Below are positions 45,200 through 54,130 of a DNA stretch of 64,000 bases, one piece after another. Under the pieces are notes generated by a model. The model was not told the DNA's origin. It searched no databases and saw only the letters and a program-made list of their open reading frames with translations. Source of the stretch: Gracilaria domingensis (Eukaryota > Rhodophyta > Florideophyceae > Gracilariales > Gracilariaceae); assembly GCA_022539475.1 (NCBI GenBank), contig VCMS01000192.1, positions 1 through 64,000 on the forward strand, given 5' to 3'. The position numbers were made by a program, and so were the translations under genes. The stretch's first letter is position 1, and each line of letters opens with the position of its first letter.

Positions 45200-46090
45200 T
45201 GGGGTCGTTCTAAGCATAAGCGCCCGAATACGTCAATGCCCGTCAAGAATAACGGTACGTTCGTATTTTTCGTGTTGCAGTCTTAATGCCACAATGCTTG
45301 CGCGCTGCACCCTGACTGAGTAGCTGCGTGTATCAGAGTTCTTTACAGTAAGAAAAGGCAGAAACCTCGTTGAATTTGTGCGAGAAAACGGCCAGAATAC
45401 GTTAATGTATGTAGCAATTGTTACAATACGTATTTTTGAGTTTTAAGCTAAGATACCGGTTTGATCGTCACTGGTACTGCATGCGAGCATTTTGGACTAC
45501 AAAAGTGGTTGGTCTGGGAAGCCGTGGCAAGCGAAGATTGATAGGTGGGAGAAAATTGCCGCCGGACGGTACAGGTGGTAGCATTTCACCGTGACAAACT
45601 GATTTTGACTTCATCGTCGTACTCCTGTCATGCTCATCGCTCGCGTTAAGAGTATCAAAGTCTATAGCCAAAACGATGCATATGTTGCAGAAAACATACA
45701 GAATACGTTTCAAAATGTAAGGATCATGAGAATACGTAAAAGGTATTTTGCAGTGGTAGTCGCCCTTTGCTCGTAAATAGTACTGCATGCGTGCCATTTT
45801 GAAGTTCCAAACCGTATATATTAAGGAATGGAGGAATGAAAATTGGATGCGTACGAGAATATGCAAAAGAAAGTTTAGAATGCGTCGAAAATAGGAGGTT
45901 GTCCAGATTGTCAACTTTGCTGTCGTACTTCGCTCATGCTCCAGTCTCAATTTGCACGGGATGAATGGGGAGGCATGCGGCGCTTATATATAAAGTAGGC
46001 AGAGATAAAAGTCGGAATGGATGAGACGAAATCATCCGAGTTCGTTAACGTATGTATAGAATGTTAGAATACGTATTCTGCAATTTGTAG
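45200..46090. repeat. Degenerate tandem repeat with gaatacgt boxes, spacing about 300 bp
   Basis: A box of the form cagaatacgttaatgtatg, followed 20-30 bases later by a second aatacgtattt-type box, recurs at about 45393, 45704 and 46040, with a related box at 45228. A second shared phrase, tgcatgcg(a/t)g(c)cattttg, occurs at about 45478 and 45785. The units are strongly diverged and non-coding, so this is an old satellite or repeated-insertion remnant. Confidence 0.5.
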
Positions 46091-46863
46091 CCAAAATTTC
46101 TGCATCACTCCAGACTCACACAGGTTCGGAACACTTGCGATCATCGCATGCTCTTACCTTGTTCTGCGCCCCACCAAACCATTTCACAGTATGCATGCTA
46201 AGAAGATCGCTGGACATTGCTAACCAGGAGACTTGTATACATTCGACATGGTTATCGGACGCCGTCAAGATATGTGGTGATTCATGGCATTAACTGTTGA
46301 TGGTTCACTCCAAAATCATGCAAACGTGAACAATGCTCTGCGTGCGTCGCATTTAGAGCACCAAATGCTGAGTTGACGTGGGACTATGTTGCTACCACCC
46401 TCATCGATGAATATAATGCACGTCATATGACTCGTCTGTCTCTTGCAGATGCTAGGTTTTGGCGAGGGTCGTCCAGAAATTGGCAAGGGTCGTCCAGTAA
46501 ATTTTTTGAAAAAATATCGAGATCAATTATTTCAAATTTTGGAGATAATTGCTTGGGTCGTCCAGAATCGCTGTGCAGTAAATACTGGTGGGTTTTCCAC
46601 TCGTGCTAGTTCTTTAGTCGAGGGCTACCTGAACTGTATTTCGCGAAGTCTATGTTCAGTTTCCATTAAGGTGCACAATACACGATACCTTCTGCGGAAT
46701 GATACCCTGCAACGCATGGAATACTAGTGCTAGTACAGATGATGCCCATTATGAAATCATACCGTTTTATTCGTATCTATTCTTCTATCGACCGCTTTTG
46801 CTAACCACTACTTCGCTATATTACATGTACCATATCCCCATGATGGAGCGGGTGTAGGCGCAA

Positions 46864-47015
46864 TCTGCGGCAGATGCCGCAGACTGCACGTCCACCATCG
46901 GATGTATCGGTAGAACAAATACGCACTCCGAGAGGATGAGGCGCGAAGCGCCTCATCCTCTCCGTTCCTCATGTAGGGAACCATGCCCAGATGCATGGTT
47001 CCCTACTTGAGGAAC
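46864..47015. repeat. Three consecutive hairpins
   Basis: Three perfect or near-perfect inverted repeats follow one another. The first is at 46864-46883, with 9-bp arms tctgcggca/tgccgcaga and a 2-base loop. The second is at 46930-46962, with perfect 15-bp arms gagaggatgaggcgc and loop gaa. The third is at 46964-47015, with 23-bp arms having one mismatch and loop ccagat. The second and third are separated by one base. No gene lies within them. Confidence 0.9.
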
Positions 47016-47056
47016 CTGCACCTGCAACTCGTGAGCTACGTCTGCATCAAAAGTCA

Positions 47057-47576
47057 TTTACGTGTATACGCAAGCAGAAAGTATCCATAAGTTAGTCAAT
47101 GATCCGTTGGATACATTTGAAATGCGATGGAACGTACCATTGATAAAGCAAAACAGAAACGTTGCGCTAGAAAAGTCTAGGGACCTAGTAACTCGCAAAC
47201 GGAAGAAGAAGGAGGAAAGGGTTCGGTTAGATTACCAGCCCACCATCATCGTAAAGCGCGAAAGGTGTCGAAGCGAGAACTCACAAGCAAGGACACCAAG
47301 AATGCCCATGCAGCAAACATACCGCAAGATGCGATAAACGAGAGAGCAGCCTATGTCCCAACCAAGTACCAGAATCGCCTATCCCGAACAGCCAGAGATC
47401 GATCTTGAGAGACGAAATGAAATTGGTCGTTTACCTGTATACGCAAGCAGAAAGTATCCATAAGTTAGTCAATGCTCCGTTGGATACAGTTGAAATGCGA
47501 TAGAACGTACCATTGATAAGAGCAAAACAGAAACGTTGCGCTAGAAAAGTCGAGGGACCTAGTAACTCGCAAAAAT
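47057..47576. repeat. Direct repeat of about 145 bp, copies 373 bp apart
   Basis: The sequence from 47057 (gtatacgcaagcagaaagta) to about 47205 is repeated from about 47430 to 47576 with few changes; both copies end at ctagtaactcgcaaa. The spacer contains a small plus-strand frame (47062-47337, lysine/arginine-rich) that starts inside the first copy and is not recognised. The repeats could be short terminal repeats of an insertion or a local duplication. Confidence 0.75.
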
Positions 47577-47824
47577 AACCCAAAGCCTTTTTCCTGCCGT
47601 TTACATGTAGCAGAGCGCGAAGAGACGTGGTGAGGATTGGTTAGTTTAGAACAAAGATACGTAGAGGGAAATGGAAGCACGTACGGAAAGACTGCACGGA
47701 AAGACTGCACGGAATACATCCGTGAGATACGGATGCTGTCCGCTTTGTGGAGGCGTCCGACGAGGGCGGAGAAAGAGAATGAGGTACGCTTCATGTCCGC
47801 TTAATGGAATCCATTTTCAGCACG

Positions 47825-47912
47825 CTACTTCGTAATCCGTCGTACTTTTTTCCGCCCTCGCACTTCGTAGCGAGTGCGAGGGCAGAAAAAAGTACGACGG
47901 AGCGGAGTAGAA
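47825..47912. repeat. Long imperfect palindrome
   Basis: Arms of about 40 bases run from ctacttcgtaatccgtcgta through cttttttccgccctcgcact and mirror 47873-47912, with an 8-base loop. About 440 bases separate it from the transposase start at 48266. It could be a terminator-like structure or a remnant of a transposon end, but no matching copy was found at the right side of the transposon. Confidence 0.7.
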
Positions 47913-48265
47913 CGCGAGGATGGCACGGATCACGATGGGAACAAAAGGTCGGACGTCGGACGGGCGAAGGCGGCGGCGGAGGGAAGAGATTTATTTTTCT
48001 GTGCGGGATTGGACAAGTGTAAAGCGTACCACGTTGGAAAACCACAGGTTTATAACCAGTGGTAGATAATACGAGAAGTACACCCTTGTGTTGAGGTCGA
48101 CGTGTACCTACGTTCCTTTTTGAACGAAAGCACGTGATTTAAACTCAAAATATATTCTCTGTTCTGAGCAAGACGTCGATATTGACTGTCGCTCGACCTC
48201 CTTCTCCCTTCGGACGCCCTTCCCTTGCAGTCTTTGTCGTTGTTTCTCGTTCATTTCTTCTTCCC

Positions 48266-51200
48266 ATGGTCTACTACTGTACACATAAGAAGCGTGGGTG
48301 CCCCTTCGTTACTCGCCGAGGAGTCTTATCCCTTCAACAGCATGTCAACCATTGCCCGTTTCGTCTGAAAGCAGCGCTGGAAGACGACAATAGCCGGGCC
48401 ATTCGGAGAAGCAAGCGTCTCAAGCTTTCCGCGCCCGCGCCCGCATCTTCCGAAACGGTCACTGCCCCTTGTCGCCTTCCCGAGCCTCCAGTGTCCGAGG
48501 AAATCGTCGACCCCACTCCGTGCGCCCCTCCCATTCCGGACACTTCGCATTGTGTTTCTCCTTCCCCGGGTCCCGCGTCATTAGAGCGAGAACACGGAAG
48601 CAGTTCCCGCCCAGTGCCTTCTGAGGAGGCCCTTGGTGATTTGCATATGGATTATCTCACGGTTTGTCTGGCTTCAGTAGCTTCCAACCTTGGTCATCGT
48701 GAGGCGGACGAGCTAATTGGGCTACTTCGGGACCCGCGATTCTCGCAAAAGCGATTCAACGAGACCATAACAAGTTCCAAGCGCTGTACAGAACCGAAGA
48801 ACGCCATTTTCGAACGATACGCCTCAAAGGACGGTTTCAATCGCAGAACTGTCTCGCCAGAAGGATGTAAGTTCAGCGCCACCCTCTACACGAGAGACCC
48901 CGTTCAGACACTTGTGAAACAGCTCCAGTTGGCTAACAACGAAAACACATTCTTCCACCCTATACCTCAGACCCACTCCACGAAAATATCTCACCCCATG
49001 TCCGGCTCTCTCGCAAGAGACGCCACCTCAAAACTTAAGGAAATGGTCATGGGCTCTTTGGATAGTAGAATAGTGTGGTACTCCCAAGAAATAAGTTACA
49101 GTGAATCTTTCGTAGGTCTTCTGCAGGTATACACCGATAAGTCTTCAACAACTCTAAAGCAAACATCGGTTACCGCCTATCCTCTTCACCTCATATTTCT
49201 CAACTTCTCCGACCAGCTTCGCCGTAAGTGTATCCGTGATGACCTCACAGTAGTGGCATACTTCCCTACCACACTGATCGAGGTTTCCGCATCTGAAGCA
49301 GACGCAATGCCATTTGTTTCTAGCAAGTCTCTACGCGAGTCCAGGATGCAAATCCTTCAAGAATATCTTCGTCAAGTCCTGGAGCCCAATCTAAATCTCA
49401 CGCAGAAAGGTTTTCAGTTCATCGGCGAAGACAAACTAAGTCGAGTGTGCCATCCTCTGCTTGCAAGTTATTGTGCGGATATTCCTGAGGCTAAGGACAT
49501 TCTGTCCATTCTTCATGGGACCAAAACGGAAAGCCCGTGTCATAGATGCAAAGCCCCTCGCTCATCTTTATGCAGTCCTATTCCCACCTCATTCAACGGA
49601 CGTTCTCAAAAGCACACGAGAAGCATCCGAAAGACATACACAGCTATCTTGCAACATGCACAAAAAGACGAGGCGGAAAGACGTCCACGTCGTGCGAGAG
49701 ACAGGAGATCTCAAGCGGATACTCTGATGCGTTCAAATTCCATATCTCTCATTCCTTCGTTCCTCGAAACTTCCGTAAGCCTTGGAATGATCCCGGGATT
49801 GTCTCCATACAGTCTGTTCTCATTCGAACCATTACACAACTTGCATCTCGGCATCTCAAAGTTGATAAAAACGGCCACAATCGAGAGACTGCAGTCAGAC
49901 ACCCTGTGCACCACAATAGGAGCATCTGCATCGCGTTCATTTCAAACGATACGCACCCAACTCCTCAACCATGCAAACGCAATTCTAGCTGCCATAGAAC
50001 GCGATTCTCCTGCCAAAGGTTTACATATCGATTTCTCCATGCAGGAGAAAGGCAAATCTTTGAATGGTATCTTCACGAAAGACGGTCTCCGTGGAAAGCT
50101 GGAGGCCAAAAACTACAAAGCACTTGACATGGTCTTTCCCTTCATAGGAGCATTCTTTGACATATGCTGTGGAGAACAGGACGTTGCCCCAATCACAACC
50201 GTTTTCTCTCAGTATTCGGACTTGCTCTCGACCTTATTGAGATACAATCGTGACCCGTATTGGACTGAAAGCTCTCTCCTGTGTCTTAGTTCGGAGATTG
50301 AAGCCTTCAAGCGTTCCGCAACAAAGACTCTGGCGGATTTTCATCCCTCCAGACTGGGAACTCTGAAGTTTCATCTTCTCGATCATCTCGTGGACGATAT
50401 TTGCCGTCTGGGAAGTATCAAGTACTACGACGCAGGCATATACGAACATGTACACTTGCTATTTAAGAGACACTACAAAAAGACGTCCAGAAGAACAGCA
50501 ACGGCTGTGGAGGAGACTATTCGCTCCATTGAGCACGGACATGTTAGAAAGCAATGGAATGGCAATACTCCTTACCAGCGTAATCCAGGTTTACCAGGAA
50601 CTTCCACACAGCTTCCTCGGTTTGCAATGAGAGGGCGTTCTTTCACTTTACGAGCTCTTCAACATTGTGTTTCAAGTATGTCCAGTTCAAAAACATGGAC
50701 TGCTGTTAGAGAAATGTTCTCAAGTACGGACACAAGGTCGATTCTTGATCAAATTGGTGAACAGGCCCTTCCTCCTTTCCTCAGTCTCGTGAAAGAAACA
50801 CTGGATGAGCACTCTATTACATACTTCCCAGAAAAGACAAGGATAACTCTGGTGAATTCGGCCCTCGTGAAAGGCGGTTTCGTTCCGACTCTTGAACACT
50901 TCGATTCATCTTCTAAGGCACGTAAGCTGGGACGACCCAAATACCCCATCATCCAACGTGTCTTCGCTTCTCCAGCATTTGGTCCCAGTAGAAAGCCAAA
51001 GTTTTCCACTGCATTGGTAAGCGGAGAAGATTCAGAGACTTGGGTTGCCCAGGTAGTCGCTCTGATTCGAATATCTCTCCTTGATTCTGCACTTACCGCA
51101 CCAGAGGTGGCATTCGTCCGGTATTTCGAAGTTTTACCCCCCGCAACAAACATCGACCACATATTGAAATGCATATCTTTACGGTGGGCTACAAACGATG

Positions 51201-51445
51201 AAAAGAACCACACTCTTCCGTTCCCTCGTCATTCCAAAGCGGAGACTATCGTAGAGTTAACTCCTTGGTACGGGATGGTTCCGGCTTTTGCACTACAGGG
51301 AACTGTCCATGTTGTTCGATCAAACTACCCTGCTCCACCTTTTTGTCCTCCACTTCAATGGTTTCAACACCGATTCTACATCAATCGATTCTATCATGAT
51401 TCAGATGAAGGACCAACTGAGCACGTTGATCTTGTACAGCCTTAA
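48266..51445 (+). CDS. Plavaka-like (CACTA-related) transposase
   Basis: The open frame extends upstream to a TTG at 48182. The first ATG in good context is at 48266 and places a zinc finger at the very N-terminus, as in fungal Plavaka transposases: YYCTHKKRGC at residues 3-12 and LQQHVNHCP at 23-31. The protein has 1059 residues. Family landmarks are LQVYTDKSSTTLKQTSVTAY near residue 291 (fungal relatives have a FYSDKT...AYPVYLTIGN block), RRKCIRDDLTVVAYFPT, HPLLASYCADIPEAKDIL near 397, the CHRC knuckle at 425-428, FEPLHNLHLGISK at 520-532 (relatives have a PDLLHQLHKG block) and YEHVHLLFKRHYKK around 726. Asp291, Asp405 and Glu727 are candidate DDE residues, assigned by position only. The frame is uninterrupted, so the gene looks intact. 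It converges on the coiled-coil gene with a 165-base spacer. Confidence 0.85.
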   Translation: MVYYCTHKKRGCPFVTRRGVLSLQQHVNHCPFRLKAALEDDNSRAIRRSKRLKLSAPAPASSETVTAPCRLPEPPVSEEIVDPTPCAPPIPDTSHCVSPSPGPASLEREHGSSSRPVPSEEALGDLHMDYLTVCLASVASNLGHREADELIGLLRDPRFSQKRFNETITSSKRCTEPKNAIFERYASKDGFNRRTVSPEGCKFSATLYTRDPVQTLVKQLQLANNENTFFHPIPQTHSTKISHPMSGSLARDATSKLKEMVMGSLDSRIVWYSQEISYSESFVGLLQVYTDKSSTTLKQTSVTAYPLHLIFLNFSDQLRRKCIRDDLTVVAYFPTTLIEVSASEADAMPFVSSKSLRESRMQILQEYLRQVLEPNLNLTQKGFQFIGEDKLSRVCHPLLASYCADIPEAKDILSILHGTKTESPCHRCKAPRSSLCSPIPTSFNGRSQKHTRSIRKTYTAILQHAQKDEAERRPRRARDRRSQADTLMRSNSISLIPSFLETSVSLGMIPGLSPYSLFSFEPLHNLHLGISKLIKTATIERLQSDTLCTTIGASASRSFQTIRTQLLNHANAILAAIERDSPAKGLHIDFSMQEKGKSLNGIFTKDGLRGKLEAKNYKALDMVFPFIGAFFDICCGEQDVAPITTVFSQYSDLLSTLLRYNRDPYWTESSLLCLSSEIEAFKRSATKTLADFHPSRLGTLKFHLLDHLVDDICRLGSIKYYDAGIYEHVHLLFKRHYKKTSRRTATAVEETIRSIEHGHVRKQWNGNTPYQRNPGLPGTSTQLPRFAMRGRSFTLRALQHCVSSMSSSKTWTAVREMFSSTDTRSILDQIGEQALPPFLSLVKETLDEHSITYFPEKTRITLVNSALVKGGFVPTLEHFDSSSKARKLGRPKYPIIQRVFASPAFGPSRKPKFSTALVSGEDSETWVAQVVALIRISLLDSALTAPEVAFVRYFEVLPPATNIDHILKCISLRWATNDEKNHTLPFPRHSKAETIVELTPWYGMVPAFALQGTVHVVRSNYPAPPFCPPLQWFQHRFYINRFYHDSDEGPTEHVDLVQP

Positions 51446-51610
51446 ACATTAAGGGCTCCATCCTCTACATGTTCACCTTGTGGTGCCTTTTCTTGTGATC
51501 CTGTGTTAATTCCGAAATCGTTCATGTCCATTTCCTTGAACTCCATATCCCCTTCCTCGCATTCACCAACGAAGCAATCGCTAATAGACCCCAATCTTCG
51601 GCTCACACTG

Positions 51611-53836
51611 TCAAACAAATGGTTCTTTCACAGTGAGGTAAAGTCTTCCGTTCGACGGCATTCGATATCCAAATGTAGCCTCTCTCATGTCATTACCAAG
51701 AACCTTAGTCCAATCTTCCGTTGTCGTTTCAAAATTATGAAACTCGCTGGAATTGGTCCTCAAGACATGTTGCCTAACATCCCCCAGAACATTCTTTAAA
51801 CACAGAGTTAGCAGTTGGGCAAACTTCTTTGTAAACAGTTTCTGTCTCTGGCCACCCCTTGACACATCCGTACTTAGAAGGCTCACAATCGTCAACACCC
51901 AAGCGTCCAAACGTGCGAGCAACAGTATTGTGCCATCTAAAAAGGTGCCCGTATCCTTGTCTTCTACATCATACCCAATAAACTCCTTCAGCACTTGTAC
52001 CCCGACACGGTTTTGGAAGAACAAGTGTTGATCTTCCGTCGGCATATCCTCGACATTGTCCGCATTGGAGTACTTTAGACGAACAAATGGGGCTTTTCTC
52101 CACCATGAAGTGTTCGGTACACCATTTTCGTCAAGACGCAGTATGTTCTCCTGCGCTTCCTTCAACTGCATTGTGAGTTCGTCAGCATTCTCTTCTACCA
52201 GCTTTGTTCTTCTCCAAATCAGATCGTACCCCAGAAGCAGAAATAGTTTATCCCTCGTATTTCTCTTACGAACGCCCACGACGTCACTCATGGTCTGCCG
52301 CATTCTCTGCCTAAGGCACATATCTGCACAAAGTTCCAGTATACACCTGTCGGTAAGAGATGCTTTTGTAATACCTTCCCAGCTCAACTCCTTCAACTCG
52401 CTTTCAACCATTTTCTTCAGCAAAGCATCTGGCCCCCCCTCTACCGACGGTGTGAACATGCCAAAGCTGCCCAAGAGCTCCACGGGGTTTTTAGGAACCA
52501 TGTATGAACCACCTTCCTCCGGCTCAATAAGCCCTTCCCCACTCTCAGTTGCGTCTTCCACCTTCTCGGCACGGTTACCCCAATTTCGGGTGAGCGACTC
52601 ACCTTCGAGCCATAGCTCACTTGTTTCTCTCCTTGCCCACGTCAGCATGTTGTGATACACTGCTCGAGCAACCCCTCGAAACTCGTCGCACACCTCAATT
52701 TTATGCTTATTTCGACCTGTCTGCCCAGGTTCACCAGCACGTGTACTCCTATCTCCCTCCTGTTTCAGTGCCCCTCTTAGCCCTTCAATGACTAGATCCT
52801 TCTCTTCAAGCCTCTTTTTCAAAGCCGTACTCTGCTCTTGGGCGACCTTCACTAGAATCCCCCGAACCATCAAGTCCTCTTGTAGCGTCTTAACCTTTTC
52901 TTTCAAGCAATTCCGTTCATTTAAAAGATCACGTCTGTTCATAGAGGTTGAATTCACACCGGTGTGGATATCTTCCGGTATTTCCCTAGCCTCTTCGGCG
53001 ACAGGCCCCGGTAATGCCGCAGGATTCGGTGTTATTTCGTTATCGGAACTATCCTCATGTGCCATACCCTTAGACACGAGAGGCTGCAGGCGTTCTGTGT
53101 CCACCCTTGGCACGGCTCCGAGCTCCAACTCCCGTGTCTGTCCTCCTCCATGGCATGGTATGTCAGATGAATTGGGCCTCGTACGAGCTGTAACGGCCCC
53201 CGTTCTGGAAAGAGGGGAAGGTCGAGGAGTAACTTGTCTATCAGTGGTCTCTCGATTTCTTATTGTCTTTCTCCCTTGTCCGGACCCATTGCGAGGCATG
53301 ATACGATTCATAGCGGCCCCAGTTCTAGAAGACAGGGAGGGACGTGACGATCTTAATATACTAGGGCTCTCACGACTTCTCGTCATTGCCCCTTGTTGTC
53401 CAGATCCACTGGGCGGCGTAACCCGCGCCCCAGTAGCTCCGGTCTTCGATATCGGCCGGAGACATGAAGGTTTTGGTGTCATACGAACCTCTTCGGTTCC
53501 AGTTGTCATGCCCTCCTGTCCTGACCCGCTGGGCCGAGTTACCTCATCTTCTTGAGAAGCAGAGACAGATGCACGATTTGCATTATCGGCAGTTGACGGC
53601 ACGACATCGTTCGCTGATCCACGAATTCTTGACGCAATCCCGGAAGACGCTTCGCTGCGAGATGGGCGAGAGAGTCCTGTAGAAGGACGCTCACTGACTC
53701 TCTCCTTCGTCGAGGACGACTTCCGTTTAGGAAGTGCGGTGGTTCTAGCCTGATTCGTATCATCCGATGCTCTTCTCTTCTTCTGTCCACTCTTGTTCCG
53801 CTGCGTACTATTTCGCTTTCTCGGCGTTATACCCAT
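51611..53836 (-). CDS. Transposon-borne coiled-coil protein
   Basis: I take the start at 53836 (MGITPRKRNSTQRNK), giving 741 residues. The homologous copy 2 protein begins with a similar basic stretch, and the upstream extension is proline-rich and unconserved. Residues 1-60 are basic. Residues 100-240 hold three repeats of exactly 40 residues, each with GSGQ and RTGA-type phrases, plus a partial fourth. A coiled coil spans about 300-360 (LKEKVKTLQEDLMVRGILVK and on). A conserved globular region follows, with TRNWGNRAE, LRQRMRQTMSDVVGVRKR and LARLDAWVLTIV. No catalytic motif is recognised. Conservation of this protein next to the transposase and methyltransferase in two copies suggests an accessory role, perhaps DNA binding or bridging. 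Confidence 0.8.
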   Translation of the reverse strand: MGITPRKRNSTQRNKSGQKKRRASDDTNQARTTALPKRKSSSTKERVSERPSTGLSRPSRSEASSGIASRIRGSANDVVPSTADNANRASVSASQEDEVTRPSGSGQEGMTTGTEEVRMTPKPSCLRPISKTGATGARVTPPSGSGQQGAMTRSRESPSILRSSRPSLSSRTGAAMNRIMPRNGSGQGRKTIRNRETTDRQVTPRPSPLSRTGAVTARTRPNSSDIPCHGGGQTRELELGAVPRVDTERLQPLVSKGMAHEDSSDNEITPNPAALPGPVAEEAREIPEDIHTGVNSTSMNRRDLLNERNCLKEKVKTLQEDLMVRGILVKVAQEQSTALKKRLEEKDLVIEGLRGALKQEGDRSTRAGEPGQTGRNKHKIEVCDEFRGVARAVYHNMLTWARRETSELWLEGESLTRNWGNRAEKVEDATESGEGLIEPEEGGSYMVPKNPVELLGSFGMFTPSVEGGPDALLKKMVESELKELSWEGITKASLTDRCILELCADMCLRQRMRQTMSDVVGVRKRNTRDKLFLLLGYDLIWRRTKLVEENADELTMQLKEAQENILRLDENGVPNTSWWRKAPFVRLKYSNADNVEDMPTEDQHLFFQNRVGVQVLKEFIGYDVEDKDTGTFLDGTILLLARLDAWVLTIVSLLSTDVSRGGQRQKLFTKKFAQLLTLCLKNVLGDVRQHVLRTNSSEFHNFETTTEDWTKVLGNDMREATFGYRMPSNGRLYLTVKEPFV

Positions 53837-54130
53837 GTTGTGGAGATAAACAGGGTAATGAAACGAAATTGTTGGGGAGGGGGGGAGGGGGTGGGGGGGG
53901 GGTGCATGGTTCAGATATTCCGGGAGACTCCGCAGTTCCTGCTTTTTAGGAATTTGAGGTGCCCAATGGGTCGCAAATATCGCCGTTACAGATGAAGAGC
54001 TCCAGTGTACATGTACAACAACGCGTATTGCAGGCAGCTGCAACACTCACAAGCATATTTACTTTCTATTTGGTACTGAACTCATATATTGCTCCAATGT
54101 CAGAGCCCAGTCCCAGGCGTACTGCTCTCC

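Noticed and set aside
46373-46727. Overlapping frames with gggtcgtccag repeats
   Set aside because: The threefold gggtcgtccag word explains the apparent protein repeats. No domain is visible in either frame.
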